From Tubulanus polymorphus (lineage: Eukaryota; Nemertea; Palaeonemertea; Tubulaniformes; Tubulanidae): DNA of 64,000 nt. This document shows positions 24,670 to 37,934 of this stretch, piece by piece; the first letter of the stretch is position 1, and each line of letters starts with the position of its first letter. Location of the stretch: NCBI RefSeq assembly GCF_964204645.1, contig NC_134026.1:7575450-7639449 (forward strand), written 5' to 3'. The notes under the pieces are model-generated. The model made no database searches. It saw nothing but the letters and a program-made list of their open reading frames with translations, and was not told the DNA's origin. Both the position numbers and the translations under genes were made by a program.

Positions 24670-25700
24670 GCACCTGTTGCGACATATTGTCCAAATATTA
24701 GCGTTAGAAAACGGTTAATGGAAGAATGTAGCGGTGACGTCGACTCAGTGCGAAATCGCGGGAGAATTCTAGGTGTTCTTTAATTCAACACGTGAGCGCG
24801 ATTCTAAGCGATTAATGGCGATATTTTACAGTTAAAAGGATTCCGTGACGCTAAATATTTACAATTTCGCTGAAAAGATTCATTGTATTTGATTGTATGA
24901 AATGTATTGATTTCCTGTGTGTTGAATGTATAGTAAATGATAACATTGTATTCAATGTGCAAGAATTTCATACATTGTTTGATGTTACTATTATTTTCAT
25001 AATAAAACGTGAAGTATTCTAATGCATCAAATATTGATTGTAAATAAACTAGCGAGGATTTCACAATCACTATTAATAGCCCTCTTTCTATCCCATTCAA
25101 TTTCTTTCAAATATTACTACTTTCTCTAAACGTTCTTCGTTTGTGTGCTGATGTTTTTTTTTTACGGTAAAGTAAATGTTGGAATAAAAACCAAAGCGGT
25201 CAAATTATAAACACTAAAAAAACGTTTATTCTAGTTCTGTCTTAAAGAATGTTCCAATTTACTTGCTTGAATAAGGTTATGAAAGTCTTCGTTCTTATCA
25301 ACTGAAAGTAGACCTGTGGCGGGCAATAATTTACATTAGAAAAGATCAAAACTAATTGAGTTTTTCCGGAAACGACATTCTCCTACGCGTCTGCCATCTA
25401 GCGTATTCAAACGACATCATCTAGCAACACCGAGCACGAATGTGCAAATCAAGGACGCCCAAAAATTACGTTATATATTTCAAAAGAAAAATAAATCTAT
25501 TTCTACAAAAACTTACATATAATAACAACAAGAAAGAGCTAATATCACTATCGCTACATAGTTGACTAGGGTTACGCATTTTACCAGTCAGGTTGGACTG
25601 CGGTTTATACATGGTCTGTGAACTCAGTCCCGGCATTAGATATCGTCCATGTTCCTAAGGATATTTTCTTGATCAGCCTAGAATCCATCAGGACAGCCGG
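24670..25700. other. Intergenic, 3' flank of GGT A
   Basis: AT-rich spacer between the candidate at 24.2-24.7 kb and the GGT A stop codon. No gene seen. Confidence 0.5.
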
Positions 25701-25707
25701 CTTGAAT

Positions 25708-28700
25708 CTAAAATCCGTCAGGGCAGCCTGCCTTGCGTATATCACAATAAGCTTCTATATTACGAGCAGTTTTATTATAGCAGACAGTCTGTACAGTGGC
25801 ACCGTGAGTAAACGCGTTTAGATATTTTACATTGTGTCCTAAACCTTCCAGATACTCTTTATATTCCTACAACATATAAAAAACATCACTTCACTATATA
25901 TCTAACGACAATATTTAACACCTAGCAGCTACTAACGTTTCAAAGTGAAAGGTTGTGTTTACATCATTTTTCCCACGACCCAGTTCAATCCATAGCTTGA
26001 GTTAAGATTTAACTCTTTTAAGAGTTACATACACGTATAATTCATCTGAAATGTACTGATTTTTTAGGACGGTATAGGTTACTGTATAATGTACTTTGGC
26101 TCCAATGACCCTATTCGGTAAGTTTGGCCAAGTAAGTAAGTAAGGTTCGAATCCTATGGGGTACTTTCAACTGTAATGGTCGAATCTGGAACATGGCAGA
26201 ATCCATCGGCAGCATTTATCACGGGGGTCAAGTAAGGCTGGAGAATTATTTGAATATCCTCTTTTAGTAGTGCGTTTGGAGTCGGAAAACATGTAGATTT
26301 AGATTACCAATAATAAAAGGAGCGCGTATCTGGGGTTCTCGCATTTGCAAACCTTTGGGAAACCATCGTCAATCTGTGTAACATCCGGAAGCCATTGGTG
26401 ATGAATTCTGGGAGCATCTATAGCCGTTTTCAGATCTTCACCGAGAAACAACATCCTGACCAATATCTACAAAATTTTCAACCAACAAGTACGAAGAGTG
26501 ATTTAGATCACACTCAAACCTATTTGAAGTAGGCCCTATTTATCGATCGATAATAAACTCACATTGACTATTCCTGAAATGATATGGGAACCTCCAGACG
26601 CGCCTGTCACGTGTTTCACCTCACCTGTACCAGTGTCGACACCTATTAGCGGTGACATCGACGACATAGGTCGTTTCCCGGGAGACACGAAATTAACAGG
26701 TGACGTAGGTAGATGGTACAAGTTCGAAGGCATTCCCGGGTAGGAGAAATCTTCCATTTCATTGTTGAATATGATACCAGTACGATTACCAACAACATGA
26801 GAACCAAACCTATCAATACACATTATATAAATGAATAAAATGGTATTTATTCAGAAATAAAGGAAGGATCCCGTTCCGCAGTTCAGGACTGGGGTCCACA
26901 GTTGCCAGTTAAGAATTTACTATGGAGATGGAACATTGCAAATGACCTAATTCAAACTCAACTCAGGATAATTTGAGACCCTTCAATGACTGAAGATTCT
27001 ACATTTCTAGATGTTCGCTATTTGGTGAAATACATACGATGTGTTAATGGTACTTGTAACTGAAACTGCGTCACCAGACGGCGCTAGTATCGATATATGG
27101 GTAGTTCCGGTTGGAGACATACTTCCGGTGTAGTTTCCATAATATTTGGGTCCATGAGTCACGTGATCGGATATTCGTAATCTGGTCGAGTCGGTGAATT
27201 GTTTAGATGTTAAATTCACCATCAACTGTGGAAACAGATATGAAAATATCTTTGTCGCTTTATTTGGAAAAAAATATTGATATTTAGCTGATGGGTTAAG
27301 GATCAAGATATTTTTGTTCACATAGAAACATGATTTACTGTCTAGAATTCAATTTAAGATAAAAACCCGCATGGTATTTGACCAACACAATTTCCATGAG
27401 CAATCATCAAAACGGTTTTGAAAGTGGCTCATAAAAATGAGTCGTTTACTTTCTGACAGTTTCTCTTCACAATCGTTCGTTTTTTTTCCATAAGAATATC
27501 TATATTAGTTTTAGGTTCACTTTGTATGAACAATTGGGCTGTTAGTTCGATAAACATTTAGTTCACTATTCAATACATGTATCTAATGATTTAAAAACCT
27601 GTTTGATATCCACGAAATCCTCGTCGCTGAGTTCAAATCTTTTACTGTAACCGAATTTGAAAGCTTCGATAATTCTGTGATACAGTAGACTCATTTCTGT
27701 CTCATCCCGACTGTTGATGGACTTATTCACATAAAAACCTATGCACAAAATACAAAAAAAAGTCTTTTAACGCAGAAATCTCAAGATGATGTTGATAATC
27801 TCAGGTATAGTTCGAGAATCCCAGAATTTTTTTTAAAACATCAGATATGTGTGGAATGATCTTCACCTTTTATCAAATTCAGTATGAAACACGATACCAC
27901 TGAACTAGCCGGAGGAGGTAAACCATAGAATGTGGTGCCACCTATTGTACAATTGACCGGATTCCGCCATTTAGCTTTGTAATTACTAATATCATCATTG
28001 GACACAAGACCTCCTGTACAACAATACGACAATTAGCAAACGATATGTTTGTTAGAATATGATCCGAGTTCGAACCATATTATTCATCATAATTTCTATT
28101 CAAATATGATATGTAAATTCATAATATCTATGAATACGATTAACACGGGGTTCGAACCCCATATTTCAAAGGCACTTGTAGCTGATTATAATGTAATACG
28201 TAGAATGATGATTATTTAAACTACCTCCTTGCTGAATATCGGCTACAATGTCGTCAGCTAATGATCCGTAGTAAAACTCATCACCACCGTGTTGTGATAT
28301 CTGTCTGAGAGTCACCGCCATTTTGGGTCTTTTCACTTTATACCCAACAGGGTGCGGTAACCAGGTCGACTTGTCTATATACAAATCACTACCAAATACC
28401 ATAAATAATTATCTATTAGTATTTCATATCATTCATTATTACGTATCAGTATTCATTATCATATCATAATCAATTATTATTCATAATTTCTTGATCATTT
28501 TTTTCCCTTAAATCTTTTCATCATTGGGATCTGATTGTACAGCTCTGTTTAGACTCCTATCATCAATTTCCTTCGTGCTTTCCTTTATTTCTTTCGTGCA
28601 TATTTCTAACATAAATTTGATTTGAAAACAAACATTATTGTTATCATTATGAATAACTCTCGGGAAGATATTGAGATATGGATCATTTAGAGAAGGCATC

Positions 28701-31700
28701 ACCCCGATTAATGAACCTGTCATCGAGGACCTACCTCAATGCCTGGGTATACCTCAAATAATTATAGAGTTATAATCGATGACATATAGACCTACCTACC
28801 TCAATGCCTGGGTATACCTCAAATAATTATAGAGTTATAATCGATGACATATAGACCTACCTACCTCAATGCCTGGGTATACCTCAAATAATTATAGAGT
28901 TATAATCGATGACATATAGACCTACCTACCTCAATGCCTGGGTATACCTCAAATAATTATAGAGTTATAATCGATGACATATAGATCTACCTACCTCAAT
29001 GCCTGGGCATACCTCAAATAGTTATAGAGTTATAATCGATGACATATAGATCTACCTACCTCAATGCCTGGGTATACCTCAAATAGTTATAGAGTTATAA
29101 TCGATGACATATAGACCTACCTACCTCAATGCTTGGGCATACCTCAAATAGTTATAGAGTTATAATCGATGACATATAGATCTACCTACCTCAATGCCTG
29201 GGCATACCTCAAATAGTTATAGAGTTATAATCGATGACATATAGATCTACCTACCCCAATGCCTGGGTATACCTCAAATAATTATAGAGTTATAATCGAT
29301 GACATATAGACCTACCTACCTCAATGCCTGGGTATACCTCAAATAGTTATAGAGTTATAATCGATGACATATAGACCTACCTACCTCAATGCCTGGGTAT
29401 ACCTCAAATAGTTATAGAGTTATAATCGATGACATATAGACCTACCTACCTCAATGCCTGGGTATACCTCAAATAATTATAGAGTTATAATCGATGACAT
29501 ATAGATCTACCTACCTCAATGCCTGGGTATACCTCAAATAATTATAGAGTTATAATCGATGACATATAGATCTACCTACCTCAATGCCTGGGTATACCTC
29601 AAATAGTTATAGAGTTATAATCGATGACATATAGATCTACCTACCTCAATGCCTGGGTATACCTCAAATAGTTATAGAGTTATAATCGATGACATATAGA
29701 CCTACCTACCTCAATGCCTGGGTATACCTCAAATAGTTATAGAGTTATAATCGATGACATATAGACCTACCTACCTCAATGCCTGGGTATACCTCAAATA
29801 GTTATAGAGTTATAATCGATGACATATAGATCTACCTACCTCAATGCTTGGGCATACCTCGAATAGTTATAGAGTTATAATCGATGACATATAGACCTAC
29901 CTACCTCAATGCCTGGGTATACCTCAAATAATTATAGAGTTATAATCGATGACATATAGATCTACCTACCTCAATGCCTGGGTATACCTCAAATAGTTAT
30001 AGAGTTATAATCGATGACATATAGACCTACCTACCTCAATGCCTGGGTATACCTCAAATAGTTATAGAGTTATAATCGATGACATATAGACCTACATACC
30101 TCAATGCTTGGGCATACCTCAAATAGTTATAGAGTTATAATCGATGACATATAGATCTACCTACCTCAATGCCTGGGTATACCTCAAATAGTTATAGAGT
30201 TATAATCGATGACATATAGACCTACCTACCTCAATGCTTGGGCATACCTCAAATAGTTATAGAGTTATAATCGATGACATATAGATCTACCTACCTCAAT
30301 GCTTGGGCATACCTCAAATAGTTATAGAGTTATAATCGATGACATATAGATCTACCTACCTCAATGCTTGGGCATACCTCAAATAGTTATAGAGTTATAA
30401 TCGATGACATATAGATCTACCTACCTCAATGCCTGGGCATACCTCAAATAGTTATAGAGTTATAATCGATGACATATAGATCTACCTACCTCAATGCCTG
30501 GGCATACCTCAAATAGTTATAGAGTTATAATCGATGACATATAGATCTACCTACCTCAATGCTTGGGCATACCTCAAATAGTTATAGAGTTATAATCGAT
30601 GACATATAGATCTACCTACCTCAATGCCTGGGCATACCTCAAATAGTTATAGAGTTATAATCGATGACATATAGATCTACCTACCTCAATGCCTGGGCAT
30701 ACCTCAAATAGTTATAGAGTTATAATCGATGACATATAGACCTACCTACCTCAATGCCTGGGTATACCTCAAATAATTATAGAGTTATAATCGATGACAT
30801 ATAGATCTACCTACCTCAATGCCTGGGCATACCTCAAATAGTTATAGAGTTATAATCGATGACATATAGACCTACCTACCTCAATGCCTGGGTATACCTC
30901 AAATAATTATAGAGTTATAATCGATGACATATAGACCTACCTACCTCAATGCCTGGGTATACCTCAAATAGTTATAGAGTTATAATCGATGACATATAGA
31001 TCTACCTACCTCAATGCCTGGGTATACCTCAAATAGTTATAGAGTTATAATCGATGACATATAGACCTACCTACCTCAATGCCTGGGTATACCTCAAATA
31101 GTTATAGAGTTATAATCGATGACATATAGACCTACCTACCTCAATGCCTGGGTATACCTCAAATAGTTATAGAGTTATAATCGATGACATATAGATCTAC
31201 CTACCTCAATGCCTGGGTATACCTCAAATAGTTATAGAGTTATAATCGATGACATATATAGACCTACCTACCTCAATGCCTGGGTATACCTCAAATAATT
31301 ATAGAGTTATAATCGATGACATATAGACCTACCTACCTCAATGCCTGGGTATACCTCAAATAATTATAGAGTTATAATCGATGACATATAGACCTACCTA
31401 CCTCAATGCCTGGGCATACCTCAAATAGTTATAGAGTTATAATCGATGACATATAGACCTACCTACCTCAATGCCTGGGTATACCTCAAATAGTTATAGA
31501 GTTATAATCGATGACATATAGACCTACCTACCTCAATGCCTGGGTATACCTCAAATAGTTATAGAGTTATAATCGATGACATATAGATCTACCTACCTCA
31601 ATGCCTGGGTATACCTCAAATAGTTATAGAGTTATAATCGATGACATATATAGACCTACCTACCTCAATGCCTGGGTATACCTCAAATAATTATAGAGTT

Positions 31701-34700
31701 ATAATCGATGACATATAGACCTACCTACCTCAATGCCTGGGCATACCTCAAATAGTTATAGAGTTATAATCGATGAAATATAGACCTACATACCTCAATG
31801 CCTGGGTATACCTCAAATAGTTATAGAGTTATAATCGATGACATATAGACCTACCTACCCCAATGCCTGGGTATACCTCAAATAATTATAGAGTTATAAT
31901 CGATGACATATAGACCTACCTACCTCAATGCCTGGGCATACCTCAAATAATTAAAGAGTTATAATCGATGACATATAGACCTACCTACCTCAATGCCTGG
32001 GTATACCTCAAATAATTATAGAGTTATAATCGATGACATATAGATCTACCTACCTCAATGCCTGGGTATACCTCAAATAATTATAGAGTTATAATCGATG
32101 ACATATAGACCTACCTACCTCAATGCCTGGGTATACCTCAAATAATTATAGAGTTATAATCGATGACATATAGACCTACCTACCTCAATGCCTGGGTATA
32201 CCTCAAATAATTATAGAGTTATAATCGATGACATATAGACCTACCTACCTCAATGCCTGGGTATACCTCAAATAGTTATAGAGTTATAATCGATGACATA
32301 TAGACCTACCTACCTCAATGCCTGGGTATACCTCAAATAGTTATAGAGTTATAATCGATGACATATAGACCTACCTACCCCAATGCCTGGGTATACCTCA
32401 AATAATTATAGAGTTATAATCGATGACATATAGACCTACATACCTCAATGCCTGGGCATACCTCAAATAGTTATAGAGTTATAATCGATGACATATAGAC
32501 CTACCTACCTCAATGCCTGGGTATACCTCAAATAATTATAGAGTTATAATCGATGACATATAGACCTACATACCTCAATGCCTGGGTATACCTCAAATAG
32601 TTATAGAGTTATAATCGATGACATATAGATCTACCTACCTCAATGCCTGGGTATACCTCAAATAGTTATAGAGTTATAATCGATGACATATATAGATCTA
32701 CCTACCTCAATGCCTGGGTATACCTCAAATAGTTATAGAGTTATAATCGATGACATATAGATCTACCTACCTCAATGCCTGGGTATACCTCAAATAGTTA
32801 TAGAGTTATAATCGATGACATATATAGATCTACCTACCTCAATGCCTGGGTATACCTCAAATAGTTATAGAGTTATAATCGATGACATATAGATCTACCT
32901 ACCTCAATGCCGGGGTTCCTTTCGCAAATTCAGCTCGAACGGTGAGTTTCTGATTTAAAGCAGTTGTTATAGGAACACCATCCTCGCAAAGATTTATGAC
33001 AGGCGTAAATAATTGTGACCATTTTAATCCTCCGAATCTTTGATGCGCTTCATACATGCCCTTAATCTCACCCGGTATAGCTATAGCCGTTCCACCTACG
33101 ATAAGAGAAAATGCTCTTTAAATTTCAACTACGACGATATTTTGACTTTCGTTGGAAAAGGTTATTCGTGCGGATATAGAAAGCTGATGAAGTAAGTATT
33201 AAGTAGTGCTGCCATGGCAACGATATTTGCTTATACTGTATCTATATTCTGCCAACAGATAAAAAAATAAATTGGTTACGATGTAAAAGATGTTAGCAGA
33301 GCGTAGTTTCGATCTACGGACCTCTGGGTTATGGGCCCAGCACGCTTCCACTGCGCCACTCTGCTGGTGTCATGTCACTCACCGTAATAATGACTAGATT
33401 TGTGAGAATAGTCTGTACGATTCACTGCATTTGGCGCTGTTTCACGCGAATCAATGGTGAAGATTTCTTTTGTTTGCCTAAAAGACGATAAAATGTAGCA
33501 TTTCACGTCGACTAAAGCCAGGTTACGGACCAGAAATAACTCATTTTCAACTGTGCATAAAAATCCACTGGATAACATGTTCGTTTTTATATGTGGACAG
33601 TGGAACCTCGTTGAAAGGAACCTTGTGGGTCAAAATTGACACGGGTTTCGTGTTATCCAAATCTTGATTAATATGAACATCTTAGCTGGGACATGCTGGA
33701 ATTCATCGCAATTCACGGGTTTCGTCTTAAACAGGGTCGTATTAACGAGGTTTAACTGTATCGTGTTAAATTTGATAATTGTCTGCGTAACCTCAAGACA
33801 AATCACAAATGATCACGACTTAGATCACACACTGGTCAAAAGAAATTTTAGTGAAAATATTCATTTTCTTACATAACGATATATAATATGATATGATTTC
33901 ATCAATATTATTACCATAATTTCTAAAATGTAGCATTTCACGTCGACTAAAGCCAGGTTACGGACCAGAAATGACTCATTTTCAACTGTGCATAAAAATC
34001 CACTGGATAACAGTTTCGTTTTTGTATGTGGACAGTGGAACCTCGTTGAAAGGAACCTTGTGGGTCAAAATTGACACGGGTTTTGTATTATCCAAATCTT
34101 GATTAATATGAACATCTTAGCTGGGACATGCTGGAAATCATCGCAATTCACGGGTTTCGTCTTAAACAGGGTCGTATTAACGAGGTATAACTGTATCGTG
34201 TTAAATTTGATAATTGTCTGCGTAACCTCAAGACAAATCACAAATGATCACGACTTAGATCACACACTGGTCAAAAGAAATTATAGTGAAAATATTCATT
34301 TTCTTACATAACGATATATAATATGATATGATTTCATCAATATTATTACCATAATTTCTTTGGATCAAGTCTATGTCCAAAATTGCTTTTCTTAAAACGT
34401 TCAAAGGTTATACATAATAGTTATAATGATAATTATAACATCATGTTTAACTGAAATACTATTGGAATACTAAGAACAGTAACAACATGGATTTATAATA
34501 GATAAAATAATTTTTTGTGGCAGTTTCCTTACCTTTTATAGATGACCATAAACATACCACCTCCAATACCAGAACTGTGGGGATGAGTTACCCCGTTACA
34601 CAGTAGAGTAGTGATAGCGGCGTCAACAGCTGTTGCTCCCGGCGTCTTCAGTATATCACTAACAACAAAAATACATAAAAATACATAAAATACATACTCA

Positions 34701-36870
34701 TCTTTATGTATTTTTGCTAACAACAATATATCGTAATCAAATATTGATGGGAAAGCAATGTAAAGTGACTGGAATTCACTATTATCAGAGAACTTCCGAA
34801 AAGTGGAAGAATCAGCCATTGAAATGAGTGGAAAACAAAATCAGGGAAAGACGGGCTCCGAACACGCCCGATTCGTTTCTGCACTGGCGAAAAAACAACT
34901 TCGATTTTTTTTGTAATTTGTGGAGGTTCAGAACGGGGTAAGACTTGAGTGTATGGCTCTTTTCAGCAACCACGCAACAGGGCTGGGAAACTATGACCGA
35001 TTCAACATTTCAATGTAAATTGATGGTCAATTCATGATTTTAAACATACCAAAAATATATTACCATCAATCCAATGAAAAGAGTTTAATCTTATTTGTGT
35101 TTGAAAAATAAATCAAACATCAAAAGATCTTTATACCTGCCCATGAATGAAGAAGTCCCACGATAAAAGTTTATATGATCAGATTTATTGAAACGAAACC
35201 ACAACGTTTCGTCATTATTCCTGAAGATGACTATTAGGATATAGTCGAAACGTTGAATAAACTACTAGCTTCAGTTACATTTTCGGACTGATTTTTCGTT
35301 ATTATCGTGTGATTCTCTCTACATCGCGAACGGCCATTGCCAGAAAAGTTAGTACGTTGTTAAACTCACAGGACGTTGACAGAAGCTTTCACATAGTGTC
35401 TGTTTTATTGTGGTACTTCTTTATTTTTCTACAATTTACACGGATTAGCGAGGGTTTCATTCGGCTACACATACCTGCCCATAGTAGAACATATCGCTGC
35501 ATCGCTGGCAACGGAGCCGTGGCTATAGTTACCAATAACACCAGTACACCCACTAGGATCCGAATAAGGCAGATCTGGACCGCGGATTCCATGATTCGTC
35601 GGTAGAATTCTCGTGAAAACGAAATACAGCGATACGAACGATAGGATTGTGATTAGAGCCGTGAATGTCGCAGTCATTGAAACAACGACCCAGCGCGTTG
35701 TGAGGATTACATCCAAATGTCTGCAAATTATTCAACAAGTTCTCAATTATGTACATACGTATGAAAGTGACCACTTATTGTAATAAAATTTTTTCATCTC
35801 GTAATTTTGTTATAACATCAGTATTCCCGATGAAAACTATAGTCAAAACGCCTAATAGACGTTAAACTCTGGCAAACCTTTTGAACTAGTTTTATTCTTA
35901 ATGTGCAGGGATTTTACAATGCAGAGTGTGTTTCATCCATGATTTCCAAAATAGTTCGAATCCAGGTTTTGGTCCAAAGGTTTTATACATTATCGCCACA
36001 ACACAGACTCAAGGGGTACTGACCGTCTGTTGGTATAGTAGTTCTTCTTGGTAGTCTGTTCAGACAGTAGTTGTTTACACGCTGAGTCGACATACAGCGG
36101 ATCAAACGAGAACGGATTATCATCTTCTATTGCATCATCAGTGACGTCATTGTGTAACAGCGGTGACCAAATCTGATTGCCTGAGAAAAACATTTGTATG
36201 CATTCAAACTAATAATAAAACTCATCTGCTGTGGTCATTAAAGTGTATAACGTCTTTTTATTGCTAAACCCGTGTTAGTTGTGATTCTGAACGAGAGATT
36301 TAAAACGGAAGTCAGTGAGTGTGGGCATTGCCAAATAGTAATGTCATGATATTACCAATCCATCCAGCAGAGTGGCGCAGTGGAAGCGTGCTGGGCCCAT
36401 AACCCAGAGGTCCGTAGATCGAAACTACGCTCTGCTAGACTTTTCACATCGCCGATCACTCTTTTTTTTGAAATCTTAATATTGTCTGCCACAAAATTAA
36501 TACAATGAAGCAAACTTGGCTGCCCTGGCAATAATATTCGTATGTTTTTTTAGATAAATCAAATATCGGCATGGATAAAAAGTCCACAGTAATGATTGAT
36601 ACACTTTCACAGTTCTGGACCCAGTTCCACAGTTATGGGCCCTGTTCCACTGTTCTGACTTAGTTCTACAGTTGTCCTTTCATCCTGCACCCATATGACT
36701 CTTAACCCTGTCCATAGACTATAGCACTCTGAAGACTCCTCAGTTCTTTAAGAATTGAATAATCAACAGCGTCCAGAAAAAAACCTATCACAAAACTAGA
36801 TTTAAAACCATCATAAAGTGATTAATCATAGATTCACTCACTTACCAGAATCTCCTAAATCGGAATCCAT
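25708..36870 (-). CDS. Gamma-glutamyltransferase A (type II membrane enzyme), 13 coding exons
   Basis: Exons in order: 36846-36870, 36024-36180, 35475-35720, 34533-34658, 33383-33477, 32903-33095, 28225-28388, 27867-28013, 27599-27738, 27038-27225, 26563-26809, 26353-26466, 25708-25866. Every junction is GT-AG and in phase, giving 666 aa. GGT cleaves gamma-glutamyl bonds (glutathione, conjugates) at the outer cell surface and self-cleaves into two subunits. Landmarks: cytoplasmic tail of about 65 aa, anchor at about 71-95, [33 protein letters not shown], the cleavage/nucleophile Thr472 in [24 protein letters not shown] and GASGGSHI. The human enzyme is 569 aa; the extra length is mainly the N-terminal tail. 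The C-terminal block is [11 protein letters not shown]. Introns hold two tRNA-iMet genes, a 65-bp satellite and retroelement debris. Likely active. Confidence 0.92.
28730..32912. repeat. 65-bp satellite array, about 64 tandem copies
   Basis: Head-to-tail 65-bp units (CTACCTCAATGCCTGGGTAT ... TCGATGACATATAGA) run from about 28730 to 32912 with very low divergence. Variation is confined to a few positions (C/T in GACCTAC versus GATCTAC, TGGGTAT versus TGGGCAT, AATAATT versus AATAGTT), and some units carry an extra TA (67 bp). The array fills most of GGT A intron 6 and starts exactly at the exon 6 donor. On the minus strand each unit contains GGCATTGAGGTAGGTAG, the same bases as the exon end plus donor. 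Confidence 0.97.
33294..33365 (-). tRNA. Initiator tRNA-Met (CAT), copy 1, in GGT A intron 5
   Basis: 72-nt cloverleaf. The acceptor AGCAGAG pairs with CTCTGCT, with an A discriminator. The anticodon stem is GGGCCCATAACCC, with the three G-C pairs of initiators, and the T loop ATCGAAA has A54 in place of T54. It closely matches animal tRNA-iMet. TTTT lies in the 3' flank. It is on the same strand as GGT A, 17 nt beyond the exon 5 donor. Confidence 0.95.
33598..33758. mobile_element. MITE with pogo/Tigger-like ends, copy 1
   Basis: A 161-bp element with terminal inverted repeats CAGTGGAACCTCGTT and AACGAGGTTTAACTG, the CAGT-AACCTCGTT signature of Tc1/mariner-superfamily (pogo/Tigger) non-autonomous elements. 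It lies within the 436-bp duplication, so a second copy is at 34034-34194. It has no coding capacity. Confidence 0.65.
34034..34194. mobile_element. MITE with pogo/Tigger-like ends, copy 2
   Basis: Created by the 436-bp tandem duplication rather than by independent transposition. Its flanks are identical to those of the copy at 33598-33758. Confidence 0.65.
35190..35290 (+). mobile_element. Penelope-like remnant with hammerhead-ribozyme-like core
   Basis: At 35221-35252 CTGAAGA is followed by a 6-bp stem (GACTAT/ATAGTC) and GAAACG, the CUGANGA - stem II - GAAA core of hammerhead ribozymes. Just upstream GAAACG and CGTTTC (35190-35210) form a small hairpin followed by GTC, a possible cleavage triplet, which suggests a dimeric arrangement. 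Minimal type I hammerheads are known from the terminal repeats of Penelope-like retroelements. The fragment lies in GGT A intron 3, antisense to the gene. Activity is untested. Confidence 0.6.
36366..36437 (+). tRNA. Initiator tRNA-Met (CAT), copy 2, in GGT A intron 1
   Basis: Same 72-nt initiator tRNA as 33294-33365, with the GGGCCCATAACCC anticodon arm, the ATCGAAA T loop and a 3' TTTT. It lies antisense within GGT A intron 1. Confidence 0.95.
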
Positions 36871-36879
36871 TGAGAGGCA

Positions 36880-37930
36880 TAGAGATTATCAAACATATAA
36901 AGATATAATGAAATCTCTAGTGACAGACGATTCGATATGTAAACCATACACAGTGTGTTGTGTACTGTATGATGACATCTGTAGCCAGTACAACATGTTA
37001 CCCCCAGTGTCAGCTCCCTCTCTCCTTTAACAATCACAGCAAACGCATTCAATAACTACAGCTCCATATAAAGAACATGAAAATCGGGACAGATGTTTTT
37101 ACACGTAGATTTCAGTCAGAAGAATATTGAACCAATTTTCCACGTTCTTAAAAATAACTTTTATTGGTTTCCCTTTTCTATTAATTCGGGAGCCAGTTGT
37201 GTGTAAGATTTGACGTTGGAGTAATCATCACTTTATGTACAGCTTCAAGGCTTGAGCGGAGAGACCATATATATTTCTGAGTTAAGAAGGCGTCACATCT
37301 GCTGAACATGCAGAATTATTTCATTTTTTTCACTTATGAAATAAATGCATCTGACTGATTCCTCATGATCTTTATTCACCCCACCATTAGTAAAGATGTC
37401 TCAGTGTTGCGGCTTCACAGCGTCAGTTAATCTTGACTCAAGCTTTTTCGTGTGCGGATATATATTTTTGAAAAACGATTTCTAGTTGAAGCTTTTCCTT
37501 TTTGTTCGTTCCACTGCTAGCGCCCCCTATAGGGTGTATAGTGTATCTAAACGACTGTAAGGCAGCACTAGCGCCTGCTGGTACAGTTTGAGCAGCCAAG
37601 TTTGACTTGTTTGCCACCTAGTGGAAACTTAAGTCATGAGTCCACGTAGAGACCACGGATTACATCGTCGCGCCGATTAATGAGCTCTAGACTTAAAATC
37701 AACATATTATATTCTAATAGGTAGAAATGACAATACAATCGGTATTTTTAATCAGTAAACTCGAAGGCTTATAGTTATTGAAAGGAAAACCAGATTATTC
37801 AAATTACGAGCTTTATTTACTTGTGCATTTTAGCTTCATAAGATGATTGGGTCACCAGTGTTAAACTGATGCTCAATAAGGGACAAAGCGAGCGTAAGAT
37901 GAACAGAATCCGCGACGCTTTTAGAACAGA
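36880..37930. other. Intergenic, 5' of GGT A
   Basis: Upstream flank of GGT A; no gene is supported. From about 37560 to 37800 it resembles 45690-46100 and 42770-42840 (the GGT B 3' region and last intron), shared phrases being GTTTGCCACCTAGTGG and TATTCTAATAGG. It is therefore a displaced duplicate of GGT 3' sequence. Confidence 0.5.
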
Positions 37931-37934
37931 AGGT

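Larger units (their letters stand above)
33491..34362. repeat. 436-bp tandem direct duplication in GGT A intron 4
   Basis: 33491-33926 is repeated at 33927-34362 with only a handful of base differences by eye, so the duplication is recent. Frames at 33664 and 34099 appear in both copies only because of the duplication. Confidence 0.93.

Noticed and set aside
28508-28723. Minus-strand frame beside the satellite, tested as a GGT A exon (an acceptor at 28731 even gives the right phase)
   Set aside because: The homologous GGT B exon matches 28225-28388 with equal length (164 nt) and phase, so this frame is intronic. It also removes the tempting idea that intron 6 is made entirely of satellite.
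28730-32912. CRISPR-like appearance of regular repeats
   Set aside because: Units are contiguous with no unique spacers, and the host is a eukaryote; this is a satellite.
33664-34311. Two near-identical 70-codon frames (MINMNILAG...)
   Set aside because: Explained by the 436-bp intron duplication. The start is TTG, and they overlap a MITE.
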